Below, one piece after another: positions 53,774-61,211 of a stretch of DNA of 64,000 nt (position 1 is its first letter; each line of letters starts with the position of its first letter). The stretch is from NCBI RefSeq assembly GCF_036240795.1, contig NZ_CP108454.1:4154001-4218000 (forward strand). The letters are read 5' to 3'. The position numbers were made by a program, and so were the translations under genes. Under the pieces are notes generated by a model that saw only the letters and a program-made list of their open reading frames with translations, did not search any database and had not been told where the DNA came from. Source of the DNA: Streptomyces sp. NBC_01268. GTDB lineage: Bacteria > Actinomycetota > Actinomycetes > Streptomycetales > Streptomycetaceae.

Positions 53774-53801
53774 CGAGGGGCCCGTGGTGACGGGCCCCTC
53801 G
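53774..53801 (-). terminator. Hairpin between xis and int
   Basis: CGAGGGGCCCGT (53774-53785) pairs perfectly with ACGGGCCCCTCG (53790-53801) across a GGTG tetraloop. It lies between the xis stop and the int ribosome-binding site, so could terminate or attenuate read-through from xis into int. Confidence 0.65.
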
Positions 53802-53814
53802 GCAAGCGGCTGGA

Positions 53815-54003
53815 TCACGCTGCGGCGTTCTCGCACTGGGCGAGCCACGCGTCCAGGTCGGCCCTCCTGACCCGGAGGTGCCCGTTGGGCAGCTTGTGGA
53901 GGCGGGGGCCCTGCCCCCGGGCCCGCATCCGGTAGAAGGCGGCCCGGCTCATCCTGAGTTCGCTCAGGACCTCGGGCAGCTTGAGCATCGGCTGGCGCGG
54001 CAT
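53815..54003 (-). CDS. xis: Excisionase (Xis), MerR-like helix-turn-helix
   Basis: 62 residues, small basic DNA-binding protein. The helix-turn-helix (LKLPEVLSELRMSRAAFYRM) and wing (GPRLHKLPNGHLRVRRADLDAWL) match the family of AlpA/Xis-type proteins next to integrases. It directs excision by bending DNA at the att site with Int. The ATG at 54003 has AAGGAG upstream. Separated from int by a hairpin and from rep by the iteron region. Confidence 0.9.
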   Translation of the reverse strand: MPRQPMLKLPEVLSELRMSRAAFYRMRARGQGPRLHKLPNGHLRVRRADLDAWLAQCENAAA

Positions 54004-54034
54004 GGCACTCCTTCTGTGTCCGAGGTTGGGATTT

Positions 54035-54242
54035 CTGCGTCATCGCGTCATCAGCGTCATTGGGGGTGTTGACCTGCGGGTTTGTGGTGACGCAGCGGGT
54101 ACGGGGTGTGTCACCGGTGACGCAGTCGTCCGCCATGGGGTGACGCGGGTGACGCAGGATGACGCAGATTTTGAGCTCTGCGTCACCCTTGTTGGCGCAG
54201 GTCAGGTGCCGTTTCGGGGCCCTGGTGACGCGGGTGACGCAG
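54035..54242. repeat. GTGACGCAG iterons between rep and xis (candidate origin or operator)
   Basis: The 9-bp element GTGACGCAG, or a one-base variant, occurs nine times: 54035 (inverted ATGACGCAG), 54087, 54117, 54140 (GTGACGCGG), 54149, 54159 (ATGACGCAG), 54178 (inverted), 54225 (GTGACGCGG) and 54234. The pairs 54140/54149 and 54225/54234 are head-to-tail with no gap. The tract is non-coding and lies between the rep terminator and xis. Iteron clusters beside rep genes usually serve as replication origins; a multi-site operator for the xis-int promoter is the alternative. Confidence 0.75.
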
Positions 54243-54356
54243 CGTCTTTCTACTTAGGAAAAAGGGAGGGGCGGTGTCTGCAGTTGCGCGCGCCTTCGGG
54301 CGTGAATGGGGAGCCGCTTCGCGGCGCGTCCTTAGGGAGCGGCTGCGCCGCTGAAC

Positions 54357-54402
54357 AGCAAGAGGAGCACCCCCGGCCAGGCCCCCGGGTGCTCCTCTTG
54401 CT
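54357..54402 (-). terminator. Terminator at the end of the rep operon
   Basis: A 16-bp perfect stem (AGCAAGAGGAGCACCC with its complement) and a 14-nt loop, 33 bp after the rep ATPase gene. The strongest hairpin in the element. Confidence 0.88.
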
Positions 54403-54434
54403 CGTGCGCCGCCCCTGTGCCGGGGCGGCGAGGG

Positions 54435-55907
54435 CTAGTGCAGGGCCTGCTGCTCGTCGGCCGGGAGCTTGGGCCGGGCCATTTCGATGTAGCGGGCGGC
54501 GCGGGTGCGGCCCCAGTCGATGAGGACGCCGCGGGCGGCGAGGACGGGCTGGAGGCGCTTGAGGCGGTCGGAGAGGACCTTGCCGGTGGTGGGCCACCCC
54601 TTGGGCACGGGGCGGAAGTCCTCGCCGGTGTACAGCTGGGTGAGGGCGTGCAGCCACTCCGCCGACGTCATGCGGACGTCCGTGCCCGGTTCGATGTCGG
54701 CGGCGCGCTTGAGGACGGTCTGGGCGAGGAGGTCGCCCTCGATGACGTCGTCGTTGAGGTCGTCGAGGCTGGCCCGGTAGGCGGGCAGGGCTCCGAAGTT
54801 CCGGGCGGCATCGAGCTGCGCGCACAGATGGGCGAAGTCCGCCATCCGCAGGTCGGTGGGGATGGACGCCCGGGCCGTACGGGCCTCGACGGCGAGGTCG
54901 AGCACGGACCCGAGGATGACCGGCAGGGCTTCCGCGAACTCCGCCCACAGCTCCGCCTCGGTCCGCCGCACCTTCGGCCGCTCCAGCCTCAGCGGAAGGA
55001 GCCGTTCGGCGAGGTCGGGGCGGATGACTCCGACGTCGATCCCGGTCAGCAGCAGCGGCCGGCGGTAGCGGGAGCGGACGACGTCGCCGTCGGTGAACAG
55101 TGCCCGCTTGATGTTCTCCGCGCCGGTCACCACGCAGCACATCAGGTCGGACAGGTCCGGCCCGAGATGGCTCAGGTTGTCCAGGGCGGTGACCCACCCG
55201 GCCGCGACGGCGGTGATCAGGTTCTCTTCGTCCTTGGGGGCGCGGCGCAGGTCGCCGCTCATGCCCTCGATGATCCGCACGAGCATCCGGCCGGCGGTGG
55301 ACTTGCCCGCGCCCTGGGGGCCGGTGAGGAACGGGGCGGGCACGGGGGCGTCGGGGTCGAGGCAGCCGACCAGCCACGCGAGGGCGAGGGCTTCGCCCTG
55401 GGCGCCCGCGAAGTTGCACAGCCGCATGAGCAGGTCGATGCCCTTGCCGTCGGTGTCCTTGACGGGCATCGGGAGTTCGCCGGTGAGCTGGGTGCGGCGC
55501 CAGCACACTTCGCGGGGGTCGGGGGTGAGGATGTCCCAGCCGGTGGGGTGGATGCGGACGGACTTGCCGTCATCGCGGCCGAGGTCAAGCCAGGTGGCGC
55601 CGTCGTATCCGGGGGCGACGCGGATGTGGACGGGCTGGACGTCCTCGGTGAGGGCGAGTGCTTCGATCAAGTCGAGCGCCTCCTTCAAGGCGGTTCCGTT
55701 GAAGACGCCGAGCCCGTCGCGGAACAGGCCGACCATGAGTTCCTGGCGGTGGCTGCCGGTGGTGCCCTGGGAGCGGATCGGGCGGGCGACGGGATGGCCG
55801 TTGCGCTGGGCGTAGACGGTGCCGTCGACGGTGCGGAAGTACCGGAAGTTGGCCTGCGCGTAGTCGGTGATGACCGCGCGGGCGGGGTTCTTCTCGTCCT
55901 CGGACAC
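54435..55907 (-). CDS. Replication ATPase/helicase-like protein of the AICE
   Basis: 490 residues. A P-loop ATPase: Walker A GPQGAGKSTAGR near residue 200, a Walker-B-like strand ending WVTALDN, and an arginine-containing segment (SRYRRPLLLTGIDV). N-terminally there is a ~100-residue domain with the prim-pol-associated strand FRYFRTVDGTVYAQRNG. It probably unwinds DNA or loads the replication complex with the prim-pol encoded just upstream. Most AICEs fuse these functions in one RepPP-like protein; here they are two genes. The start is GTG at 55907, 1 bp after the upstream stop. Cannot be assigned to a specific helicase superfamily from sequence alone. Confidence 0.82.
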   Translation of the reverse strand: MSEDEKNPARAVITDYAQANFRYFRTVDGTVYAQRNGHPVARPIRSQGTTGSHRQELMVGLFRDGLGVFNGTALKEALDLIEALALTEDVQPVHIRVAPGYDGATWLDLGRDDGKSVRIHPTGWDILTPDPREVCWRRTQLTGELPMPVKDTDGKGIDLLMRLCNFAGAQGEALALAWLVGCLDPDAPVPAPFLTGPQGAGKSTAGRMLVRIIEGMSGDLRRAPKDEENLITAVAAGWVTALDNLSHLGPDLSDLMCCVVTGAENIKRALFTDGDVVRSRYRRPLLLTGIDVGVIRPDLAERLLPLRLERPKVRRTEAELWAEFAEALPVILGSVLDLAVEARTARASIPTDLRMADFAHLCAQLDAARNFGALPAYRASLDDLNDDVIEGDLLAQTVLKRAADIEPGTDVRMTSAEWLHALTQLYTGEDFRPVPKGWPTTGKVLSDRLKRLQPVLAARGVLIDWGRTRAARYIEMARPKLPADEQQALH

Positions 55908-55908
55908 G

Positions 55909-56784
55909 TCAAATCCCCAGCGCGGTCAGGGCGTTGGACCACGCTTCGGCGCAGTGCCGGGGCGACTCACCCTTGGCCTGCGCGGCGGTGAACAGCCGCG
56001 CGATGTGGGCCTCGGCCAGACAGCCGCACCGGCCGTGGGTCGAGAGCACCGCCAGGAACGTGGCGTAGACCGTGTTGTGGATGGCGCTGGTGGCGTCGGC
56101 GATCCGCTGCTCGGCCATGGTGATCCCGCGCTCCAGGTATGCGGGCGTCCGGTGACGGCACGCTCCGCCCCCGGCGGGCGCGAGAACCGTGACGGCACCC
56201 GGCACGGGCCGGGCCGTGGCCGGCGCCTTCTCGACCAGCGCGAGGACGGACGACGGCAGCAGGGCCGTGGCGCCGATGCCGCGACCGAGCCAACGGGCGT
56301 ATGCCATAAGGGACTTGATGTCGACGCCGTCGCGGACGTGGTTCACGGATCGCACGGTGCCCCGGTAGATCCAGTGCTCCCCGCGCGTCGTGGCGACGGT
56401 CCGGGTCGGGGGCAGGGTCTTGCGGGCCCAGGCGACGGCGGCGGCGTTGTCGAGGTCGACGACGGTGACCCCGGCTCCGCCGGGGCAGTAGGCTACCGCC
56501 TCCGCCTGCCGCCAAACCCTCCCCCAAGCGGGTGACGCAAGGATGTTCGGGTTGGTGGTGGCGGCGGCCCAGGCGTGGCAGGGGCGCGGGCAGGCGCAGG
56601 GGCCGGGGGTCTTCATGTTCGGCCGGCCGCCGCACGCGTTGTCCGCGCAGTCGCGGCAGTTCCCGACAGGCACCTTCCCGGCCCGCAACGGCAGAACGGG
56701 CAGCCCGCCGGAGGCGAGTCGCAGGGCCACGTCGAGGTGGTGTCCGGTCCGGGCATCTCGCCGAATCGGGAGGGCATGAGTCAT
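55909..56784 (-). CDS. Bifunctional DNA primase/polymerase (prim-pol) domain protein
   Basis: 291 residues. N-terminal prim-pol domain: Cys/His cluster (NCRDCADNACGGRPN, CACPRPCHAW), the acidic catalytic strand GVTVVDLDNA and the histidine in RGEHWIYRG, all as in active prim-pols. This type primes and extends DNA to start element replication. The C-terminal part is helical (HIARLFTAAQAKGESPRHCAEAW). GGAG lies 10 nt before ATG 56784. Directly followed by the ATPase gene. Confidence 0.88.
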   Translation of the reverse strand: MTHALPIRRDARTGHHLDVALRLASGGLPVLPLRAGKVPVGNCRDCADNACGGRPNMKTPGPCACPRPCHAWAAATTNPNILASPAWGRVWRQAEAVAYCPGGAGVTVVDLDNAAAVAWARKTLPPTRTVATTRGEHWIYRGTVRSVNHVRDGVDIKSLMAYARWLGRGIGATALLPSSVLALVEKAPATARPVPGAVTVLAPAGGGACRHRTPAYLERGITMAEQRIADATSAIHNTVYATFLAVLSTHGRCGCLAEAHIARLFTAAQAKGESPRHCAEAWSNALTALGI

Positions 56785-56814
56785 GCTGGGGACTCCAGTT
56801 CTGTGCTGGATGAG

Positions 56815-56848
56815 GGCGGCCCCGGTCTTTGGCGAGAGGGGGGCCGCC
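56815..56848 (-). terminator. Hairpin between the PP2C gene and prim-pol
   Basis: GGCGGCCCC (56815-56823) pairs with GGGGCCGCC (56840-56848). On the minus strand it follows the PP2C stop and precedes prim-pol, so may limit read-through into the replication genes. Confidence 0.6.
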
Positions 56849-56873
56849 TTCGTCGTTCACGGGTTGGGGGCCT

Positions 56874-57623
56874 TTAGCGGGTGGCGGGTGTGACGGCGAG
56901 GACGATGGCGGTGGCGTCATCGCGGTAGCCGTCCGCGTCGGAGCGCGCGGCGCCGACGAGCGCGTCGGCGAGGGCCTGCGGGTCGTCCGCGTGCTCGCGG
57001 GCGAGGGCTTCCAGCTCGGCGTGGGTGGTCTGGGCATGGACGCCGTCGGACGTGAGGATGACCACCGGGTCGGTGATGAACGCCAGCGGGACGGTGGCGA
57101 TGGAGCAGCGGCCGAGGGCGGCGCGGGCGAGGTCGTCCAGTACGACGGCGGCGGTGTCGGCGTCGACGGTCTCGTCGGGGCGGTTGTCGCGGTGGAGGGT
57201 GACGGCGGTGCCGCCCCAGGCTCGGAGCCAGGTGCCCATGGTCTGGTCGGTGGAGCGCTGGATGAGCTGGGTGCCGGTCCAGCCGTAGATGCGGGCGTCG
57301 CCGGTCCACGCGATCTGCGTGATCCCGGACTCCTCGCTGGAAACGGCGAGGACGGCGACGCCGTCGTCGACCTGGACGCCGGGCGGCGCGGCGGCCATCT
57401 CGGCGGCGGCGAGGATGCCGAGGAGGGGGCCCTTGCGGGCGCCGACCCGGGCGGCGACCTGGGCGGCGACGCGGGAGAACTCGACGGCACTTTCGGTGTT
57501 GCCGATGCCGTCCACGAGGGCGGCGGCCGTCATCGGCGTGCCCGGCAGGACGTGGATGGCGGCGGTGTCGGCGTTGCGCGGACGAGTGCCGCGCCGGGTG
57601 GCGATGGCAGTGATCACGGGCAT
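56874..57623 (-). CDS. PP2C-like protein phosphatase carried by the AICE
   Basis: 249 residues. PPM-fold motifs are present in order: RPRNADTAAI (metal Asp; the usual Glu of NED is Ala), AALVDGIGN, WTGDARIYGW, VVILTSDGVH and YRDDATAIVL. The metal-binding aspartates are kept, so it may be active. It would dephosphorylate Ser/Thr. GGAGA lies before ATG 57623. It lies between accessory and replication genes, 50 bp after a small Cys protein. A phosphatase inside the replication side of an AICE is unusual; it could control a host or element kinase target. Confidence 0.85.
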   Translation of the reverse strand: MPVITAIATRRGTRPRNADTAAIHVLPGTPMTAAALVDGIGNTESAVEFSRVAAQVAARVGARKGPLLGILAAAEMAAAPPGVQVDDGVAVLAVSSEESGITQIAWTGDARIYGWTGTQLIQRSTDQTMGTWLRAWGGTAVTLHRDNRPDETVDADTAAVVLDDLARAALGRCSIATVPLAFITDPVVILTSDGVHAQTTHAELEALAREHADDPQALADALVGAARSDADGYRDDATAIVLAVTPATR

Positions 57624-57672
57624 GCGGGTCTCCTGTCGTGGTGGGGCGCGAAGGGGGCCGCCCTTGGCGTTG

Positions 57673-57927
57673 CTAGAACGGCGGCTCGTCGCTGAAGAGG
57701 CCGTTCGGGGTGCGGCGCGGGAGTGGGAACAGGGCCCAGCGGCGGTACCAGGTCCAGCAGTCGCAGGGGTCCCAGTCGGTGCTGGCGTATTCGCCGGTCT
57801 CGTAGTCGGCCCAGTCGACGTCGTGACCGCCCCGGCCCTGGCAGTCGGGGCAGTCCGGCTGGGGGGTGTCGGTGAGGATCAGGGCCTTGCGGGGCCAGTC
57901 CGTCACGCGGATCCGCAGTCGGAGCAT
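57673..57927 (-). CDS. Small protein with paired cysteine motifs
   Basis: 84 residues. Contains DCPDCQGRGG and DPCDCWTW, two Cys-x-Cys or Cys-x2-Cys pairs that look like a small zinc-binding knuckle of the DnaJ zinc-finger sort; Trp- and Asp-rich elsewhere. AAGGAGACCACC precedes ATG 57927. No known function. Between the RapZ-like and PP2C genes, with tight spacing (14 bp and 49 bp). Confidence 0.75.
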   Translation of the reverse strand: MLRLRIRVTDWPRKALILTDTPQPDCPDCQGRGGHDVDWADYETGEYASTDWDPCDCWTWYRRWALFPLPRRTPNGLFSDEPPF

Positions 57928-57941
57928 GGTGGTCTCCTTCG

Positions 57942-58358
57942 TCAGCGGTGGTCGGTGCTGGTCCGGGGCCGGGACGGGAGGATCGGCCGGTTGATGTGCC
58001 GGTGGGTGATGTCGACCTGGTGGCCTCGAACGTGCAGCGGGAGGGCGAGGAGTTCGGCGACGGCGACGGAGCGGTGCCGGCCGCCGTAGCAGTGGACGTG
58101 GACGTCGATGTGCTGCTCGGCGCGGGCGCGCTGCTCGATGGTGTCGAGGGCGGAGTCGAGGAAGGCGTGGGCGCCGGGGGTGGCCAGGACGTAGGCGGCG
58201 ACGTCGGGGTGCAGGCCGGTGAGCTGGGTGAGGGTGGCCCGGACCTGGGGGTCGTCGGGCGGGTTGTGCAGGACGGTGGTGTCGACGACGACCGGGTTGG
58301 CGGCGGTGGGGTCGTCGCGGTGGCCGGTACCGTACGAGGTGATCTTGATGGTGGTCAA
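57942..58358 (-). CDS. Stand-alone RapZ C-terminal domain protein
   Basis: 138 residues. The C-terminal domain of RapZ (RNase adaptor) is recognisable: IKITSYGTGHRDDP, VVVDTTVLHNPPDDP, the basic IDVHVHCYGGRHRSVAVAELL and the C-terminal THRHI. In full RapZ this domain binds small RNA and metabolite; here the N-terminal kinase-like domain is absent. GAGGAG lies 7 nt before a TTG at 58358 that begins the conserved strand; no ATG or GTG fits. The RNA or ligand of this version is unknown. Confidence 0.82.
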   Translation of the reverse strand: MTTIKITSYGTGHRDDPTAANPVVVDTTVLHNPPDDPQVRATLTQLTGLHPDVAAYVLATPGAHAFLDSALDTIEQRARAEQHIDVHVHCYGGRHRSVAVAELLALPLHVRGHQVDITHRHINRPILPSRPRTSTDHR

Positions 58359-58369
58359 CTGCGGTCTCC

Positions 58370-58867
58370 TCAGCGGTTGTTGATGGTTCCGGTCGCGCGG
58401 CCGAACAGGCCGGTCGCGGTGATGTTCTGCGTGATGTGCGTGGTCGTCCCGCCCCCGCTCGCGCCGGTGCCGCTGACGGCGCGGCGGGTGGTGCGGATCA
58501 GGACGGGGACGGCGATGACGGCGGCGACGACGAGTGCGGCGGCGGACCACAGGGCGTGGGTCATGGCAATGAGTCCCGGTGCGGCGTAGGAGAGCCCGAT
58601 ACCGGCCGCGCTGATCCCGCCGCCGACCGTCGGGGCGAGCAGGGCGGTGGTCTTGGCCCACGCGGGGATGGGCTGCGCGGCCGGTACCGGAATCTGGGCG
58701 GGTGCGGTGGGGTGGGTGTAGGCGAGGGTCCGCATCCCGTTGGGGAGGGTGACCCAGTCGACGCCGGGCGGGATCTCCGACGGGAGGATCACGGGCGGCA
58801 CGGCGGGGGCCGGCGGGGCGGTCCAGGTGGGCCTGGTGGTGATCTCGTACGTGGTCGGCTCGTACAC
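58370..58867 (-). CDS. Small membrane protein of the AICE
   Basis: 165 residues. A Pro-rich N-terminus (~65 residues) is followed by two hydrophobic segments (AKTTALLAPTVGGGISAAGIG and ALWSAAALVVAAVIAVPVLI) and a polar Gly/Thr-rich C-terminus. The start is GTG at 58867 with AAAGGGG upstream. Conserved by position in such elements near transfer genes; possibly a spread-type (Spd) protein, but I cannot assign it to a family. Confidence 0.72.
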   Translation of the reverse strand: MYEPTTYEITTRPTWTAPPAPAVPPVILPSEIPPGVDWVTLPNGMRTLAYTHPTAPAQIPVPAAQPIPAWAKTTALLAPTVGGGISAAGIGLSYAAPGLIAMTHALWSAAALVVAAVIAVPVLIRTTRRAVSGTGASGGGTTTHITQNITATGLFGRATGTINNR

Positions 58868-58887
58868 AAGGTGCCCCTTTCGCGGCC

Positions 58888-58921
58888 CCGGGCGGCACCC
58901 CCGTGGTGGGGTGCTGCCCGG
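58888..58921 (-). terminator. Hairpin next to the CTTGTCG repeats
   Basis: CCGGGCGGCACCCC (58888-58901) pairs with GGGGTGCTGCCCGG (58908-58921), with one G-T wobble and a 6-nt loop. On the minus strand it comes after the repeats and before the 58867 gene; probably ends the tra transcript. Confidence 0.7.
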
Positions 58922-58928
58922 TGGCCTG

Positions 58929-59089
58929 CTTGTCGTGTCGCTTGTCGTCTGGCTTGTCGCCTGCTTGTCGCCTGCTTGTCGTGCGGCTTGTCGCTTGTCT
59001 TGTCTTGTCGCTTGTCGCCTCCCAGGTCAAAGGCCGTTTCCGGGCTCCTGGGAGCCATTGAGGGCCGTTCCCAGGGCGGGGGCGACAAG
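58929..59089. repeat. CTTGTCG repeat cluster downstream of traB (candidate clt/TraB recognition locus)
   Basis: Eight exact CTTGTCG units in direct orientation start at 58929, 58941, 58953, 58964, 58975, 58987, 59004 and 59011. Two CTTGTCT variants start at 58994 and 58999, and one inverted copy CGACAAG lies at 59083-59089. Most spacings are 11-12 bp, about one helical turn. The tract lies between the traB stop (59098) and a terminator. TraB translocases of Streptomyces plasmids bind clusters of ~8-bp direct repeats (TRS, in the clt locus) beside tra through their C-terminal winged helix. Confidence 0.75.
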
Positions 59090-59097
59090 GGCCCGGG

Positions 59098-61209
59098 TCA
59101 GTCCTCGGTGGGGGCGTGGGTGTGGTGGACGTAGCGGGTCTTGGTGCCGGTGCCGAGGCGTACGGCGGTGCCGTCGTCGGCCCACTCCTTGAGCCAGCCG
59201 ACGACCGTCTGACGGCTCGTGCCGTGCTGTTCGGTGAGCGCCCGGGCGATGGCGGAGGCGCCGGTGCCGTCGGGTCCGGCGGCAAGCAGGACGGCGAGGG
59301 CGGCCTGTCGGGCGTCGCTGTCCTGCTGCTCGATCCGGAACGCGGACAGGTTCAGCCCGCGCGACGGCTCGCGCTCCTCCTGGTCGTCCGTGCCGGGCTC
59401 GGCGACGGTGCCGAACTCGGCGTCGATCTGCGCCATGAACCGGGCGGCGAGCGCGTCCTCATCGCCTGCCAGTGCGGCCGGGGCCGGGGTGTCGCGGAGG
59501 GCGGAGAGGTTCAGCCCACCGGAGCGGGCGGGGCGCTGCTCGGCCGCCGGGGTGGGCCGTTCGTCGGTGACGGTGTGGGTGCGCATCCAGGCGGTGCGGT
59601 TGGTGTCCCAGCGGCGGGCGTAGTCGGGGCCGGCGGCCTTCGCGGACGGCTCATCGAGCCGGGGGTGAAGCGAGCTGGTGGCACGGACGATGTCGGCGAT
59701 CTGGTTCGGGGTGATCCGCCACCCCTTGAACAGGCCCGGTGCGGACTCGGGGGTGCCGATGAATCCGGCGCCCTTGTACGGAGCCTGCTCCGGCTTCAGG
59801 CCCCGGGAACCCTGGAAGACCCGGGAGAGGTCCATGCCCTCGACTTCGCCGCCGGTCAGGACGACGCGGGCTTTGGCTTCGCGGCGGATCATCAGGTTGC
59901 CGAGGACGGCGCCGGTGGCGCCGAGCGCGGTCAGCACGGTGCGGACGCCCATGGCGCGCATCAGCCGGATGACCTCCAGGATCTTCGCGGCCAGCTTGCG
60001 CATCTTCGGGTCGTTGCTGGCCAGGATCTCCGCGCCTTCGTCGATGACCAGCATGATCTGGGGGATCTGTGCGGAGACGGGCAGCAGGTCGGTGTCGGCC
60101 TGGGCCATGAGGTCCTGGTAGACGACCTTGCGGTGCTTGCCGACCCGCAGGGCCGCGTCCAGCATCAGGGTGGCCTCCTCGGGGGTGGAGGCGAGCCAGT
60201 CGATCCCGGGCCGGGTCTCCTTGTCCGGCTTGCCGTCGCCGTCGAAGGCGGGGCGGACCCAGGGCAGGCCGGCGGAGCCCGCGTTGAGGTCGATGACCCA
60301 GGTCAGGATGTCCGTGGCGCGGGCGAACCCGCCCAGGACGGTGTGGACGAAGTTCGTCTTGCCCGACCCGGTCGGCCCCACCACCAACGCGCACTGCTCG
60401 CGCAGGAAGACAGAGACCTCCCGCCCGTCGGAGCGGACACCCCACGGCAGGCCGGTGTGAATGGACAGGGGGCTGCAGTCGCTGGGGTAGGGGATCTCCC
60501 CGGCGAGGACGTTGACAGTGGAGACGTCGATCAGGACGCGGCCCTGGTGGATGCCCGGGGTCGCGGCCACCGTGCAGCCGTGGGGCAGGCGGGCGTCGGC
60601 GGAGAGCTTGGCGGAGTCCTTGGCGATCTGGTCGTACGTGGTCGCGCCCGGGAGTTCGGCGTCGATGGTGAAGCCGGTTCCGGTGGGCCACTTCTCGATC
60701 GCCAGCACGGTCACGGTGACGCCGCAGACGCGCTGGATCCGCTCGACCCACTCCGCGGCGAGGGTCCGCCGCTCCGCCGAGAGTTCCGCCGCCACCTGCC
60801 GGTCGGCGAACGCGATCAGCTCCAGCTCGCGGGCGTCTTCGTACAGGGCGGTGGAGCGGGCGGTGGTGCCGATGCCGACGCCGAGGACGGCGAGGGACCC
60901 GATCGCCGACCAGGTCAGGGGCCCGGTGGTGATGGCCCACGTGGTCCATCCGGCGCCCAGCAGCCAGGAGGAAGCGCGCAGGGCGACGGTGCGGGCGGAC
61001 AGCCGCTCGCGGAGGGTGGAGACGGTGTGGCCGATGGCGCCGGCCGCGCCGACGGCGAGGGCCCAGCTCGGGGGCATGCCGGTGGCGGCGCCGGTGGCGG
61101 CGAGCGCGAACGCGCCGGTGGTGGCGGACAGGGCGCCGGTCACGGGTCCGTGACCGGCGTTCCAGTCCCACACCGGCCCCGTGGTGTTGGGGGTGTCGGT
61201 GGTGGTCAT
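59098..61209 (-). CDS. traB: TraB-type conjugal DNA translocase (FtsK/SpoIIIE family)
   Basis: 703 residues. Two N-terminal membrane segments (about 25-115), then the FtsK-like motor with Walker A VVGPTGSGKTNFVH and Walker B QIMLVIDEGAEIL, and a C-terminal winged helix (ALAVLLAAGPDGTGASAIAR to RQTVVGWLKEWADDG) corresponding to the gamma domain that reads 8-bp repeats on the DNA. TraB alone moves double-stranded element DNA into the recipient mycelium. The ATG at 61209 is 2 bp after the upstream stop, so the two proteins are coupled. Confidence 0.94.
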   Translation of the reverse strand: MTTTDTPNTTGPVWDWNAGHGPVTGALSATTGAFALAATGAATGMPPSWALAVGAAGAIGHTVSTLRERLSARTVALRASSWLLGAGWTTWAITTGPLTWSAIGSLAVLGVGIGTTARSTALYEDARELELIAFADRQVAAELSAERRTLAAEWVERIQRVCGVTVTVLAIEKWPTGTGFTIDAELPGATTYDQIAKDSAKLSADARLPHGCTVAATPGIHQGRVLIDVSTVNVLAGEIPYPSDCSPLSIHTGLPWGVRSDGREVSVFLREQCALVVGPTGSGKTNFVHTVLGGFARATDILTWVIDLNAGSAGLPWVRPAFDGDGKPDKETRPGIDWLASTPEEATLMLDAALRVGKHRKVVYQDLMAQADTDLLPVSAQIPQIMLVIDEGAEILASNDPKMRKLAAKILEVIRLMRAMGVRTVLTALGATGAVLGNLMIRREAKARVVLTGGEVEGMDLSRVFQGSRGLKPEQAPYKGAGFIGTPESAPGLFKGWRITPNQIADIVRATSSLHPRLDEPSAKAAGPDYARRWDTNRTAWMRTHTVTDERPTPAAEQRPARSGGLNLSALRDTPAPAALAGDEDALAARFMAQIDAEFGTVAEPGTDDQEEREPSRGLNLSAFRIEQQDSDARQAALAVLLAAGPDGTGASAIARALTEQHGTSRQTVVGWLKEWADDGTAVRLGTGTKTRYVHHTHAPTED

Positions 61210-61211
61210 GA

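Noticed and set aside
58789..59088. Minus-strand frame of 99 codons across the CTTGTCG repeats
   Set aside because: Its Asp/Lys and Arg/Gln runs come from the repeats themselves. It has no start signal, and the tract is better explained as a cis site.
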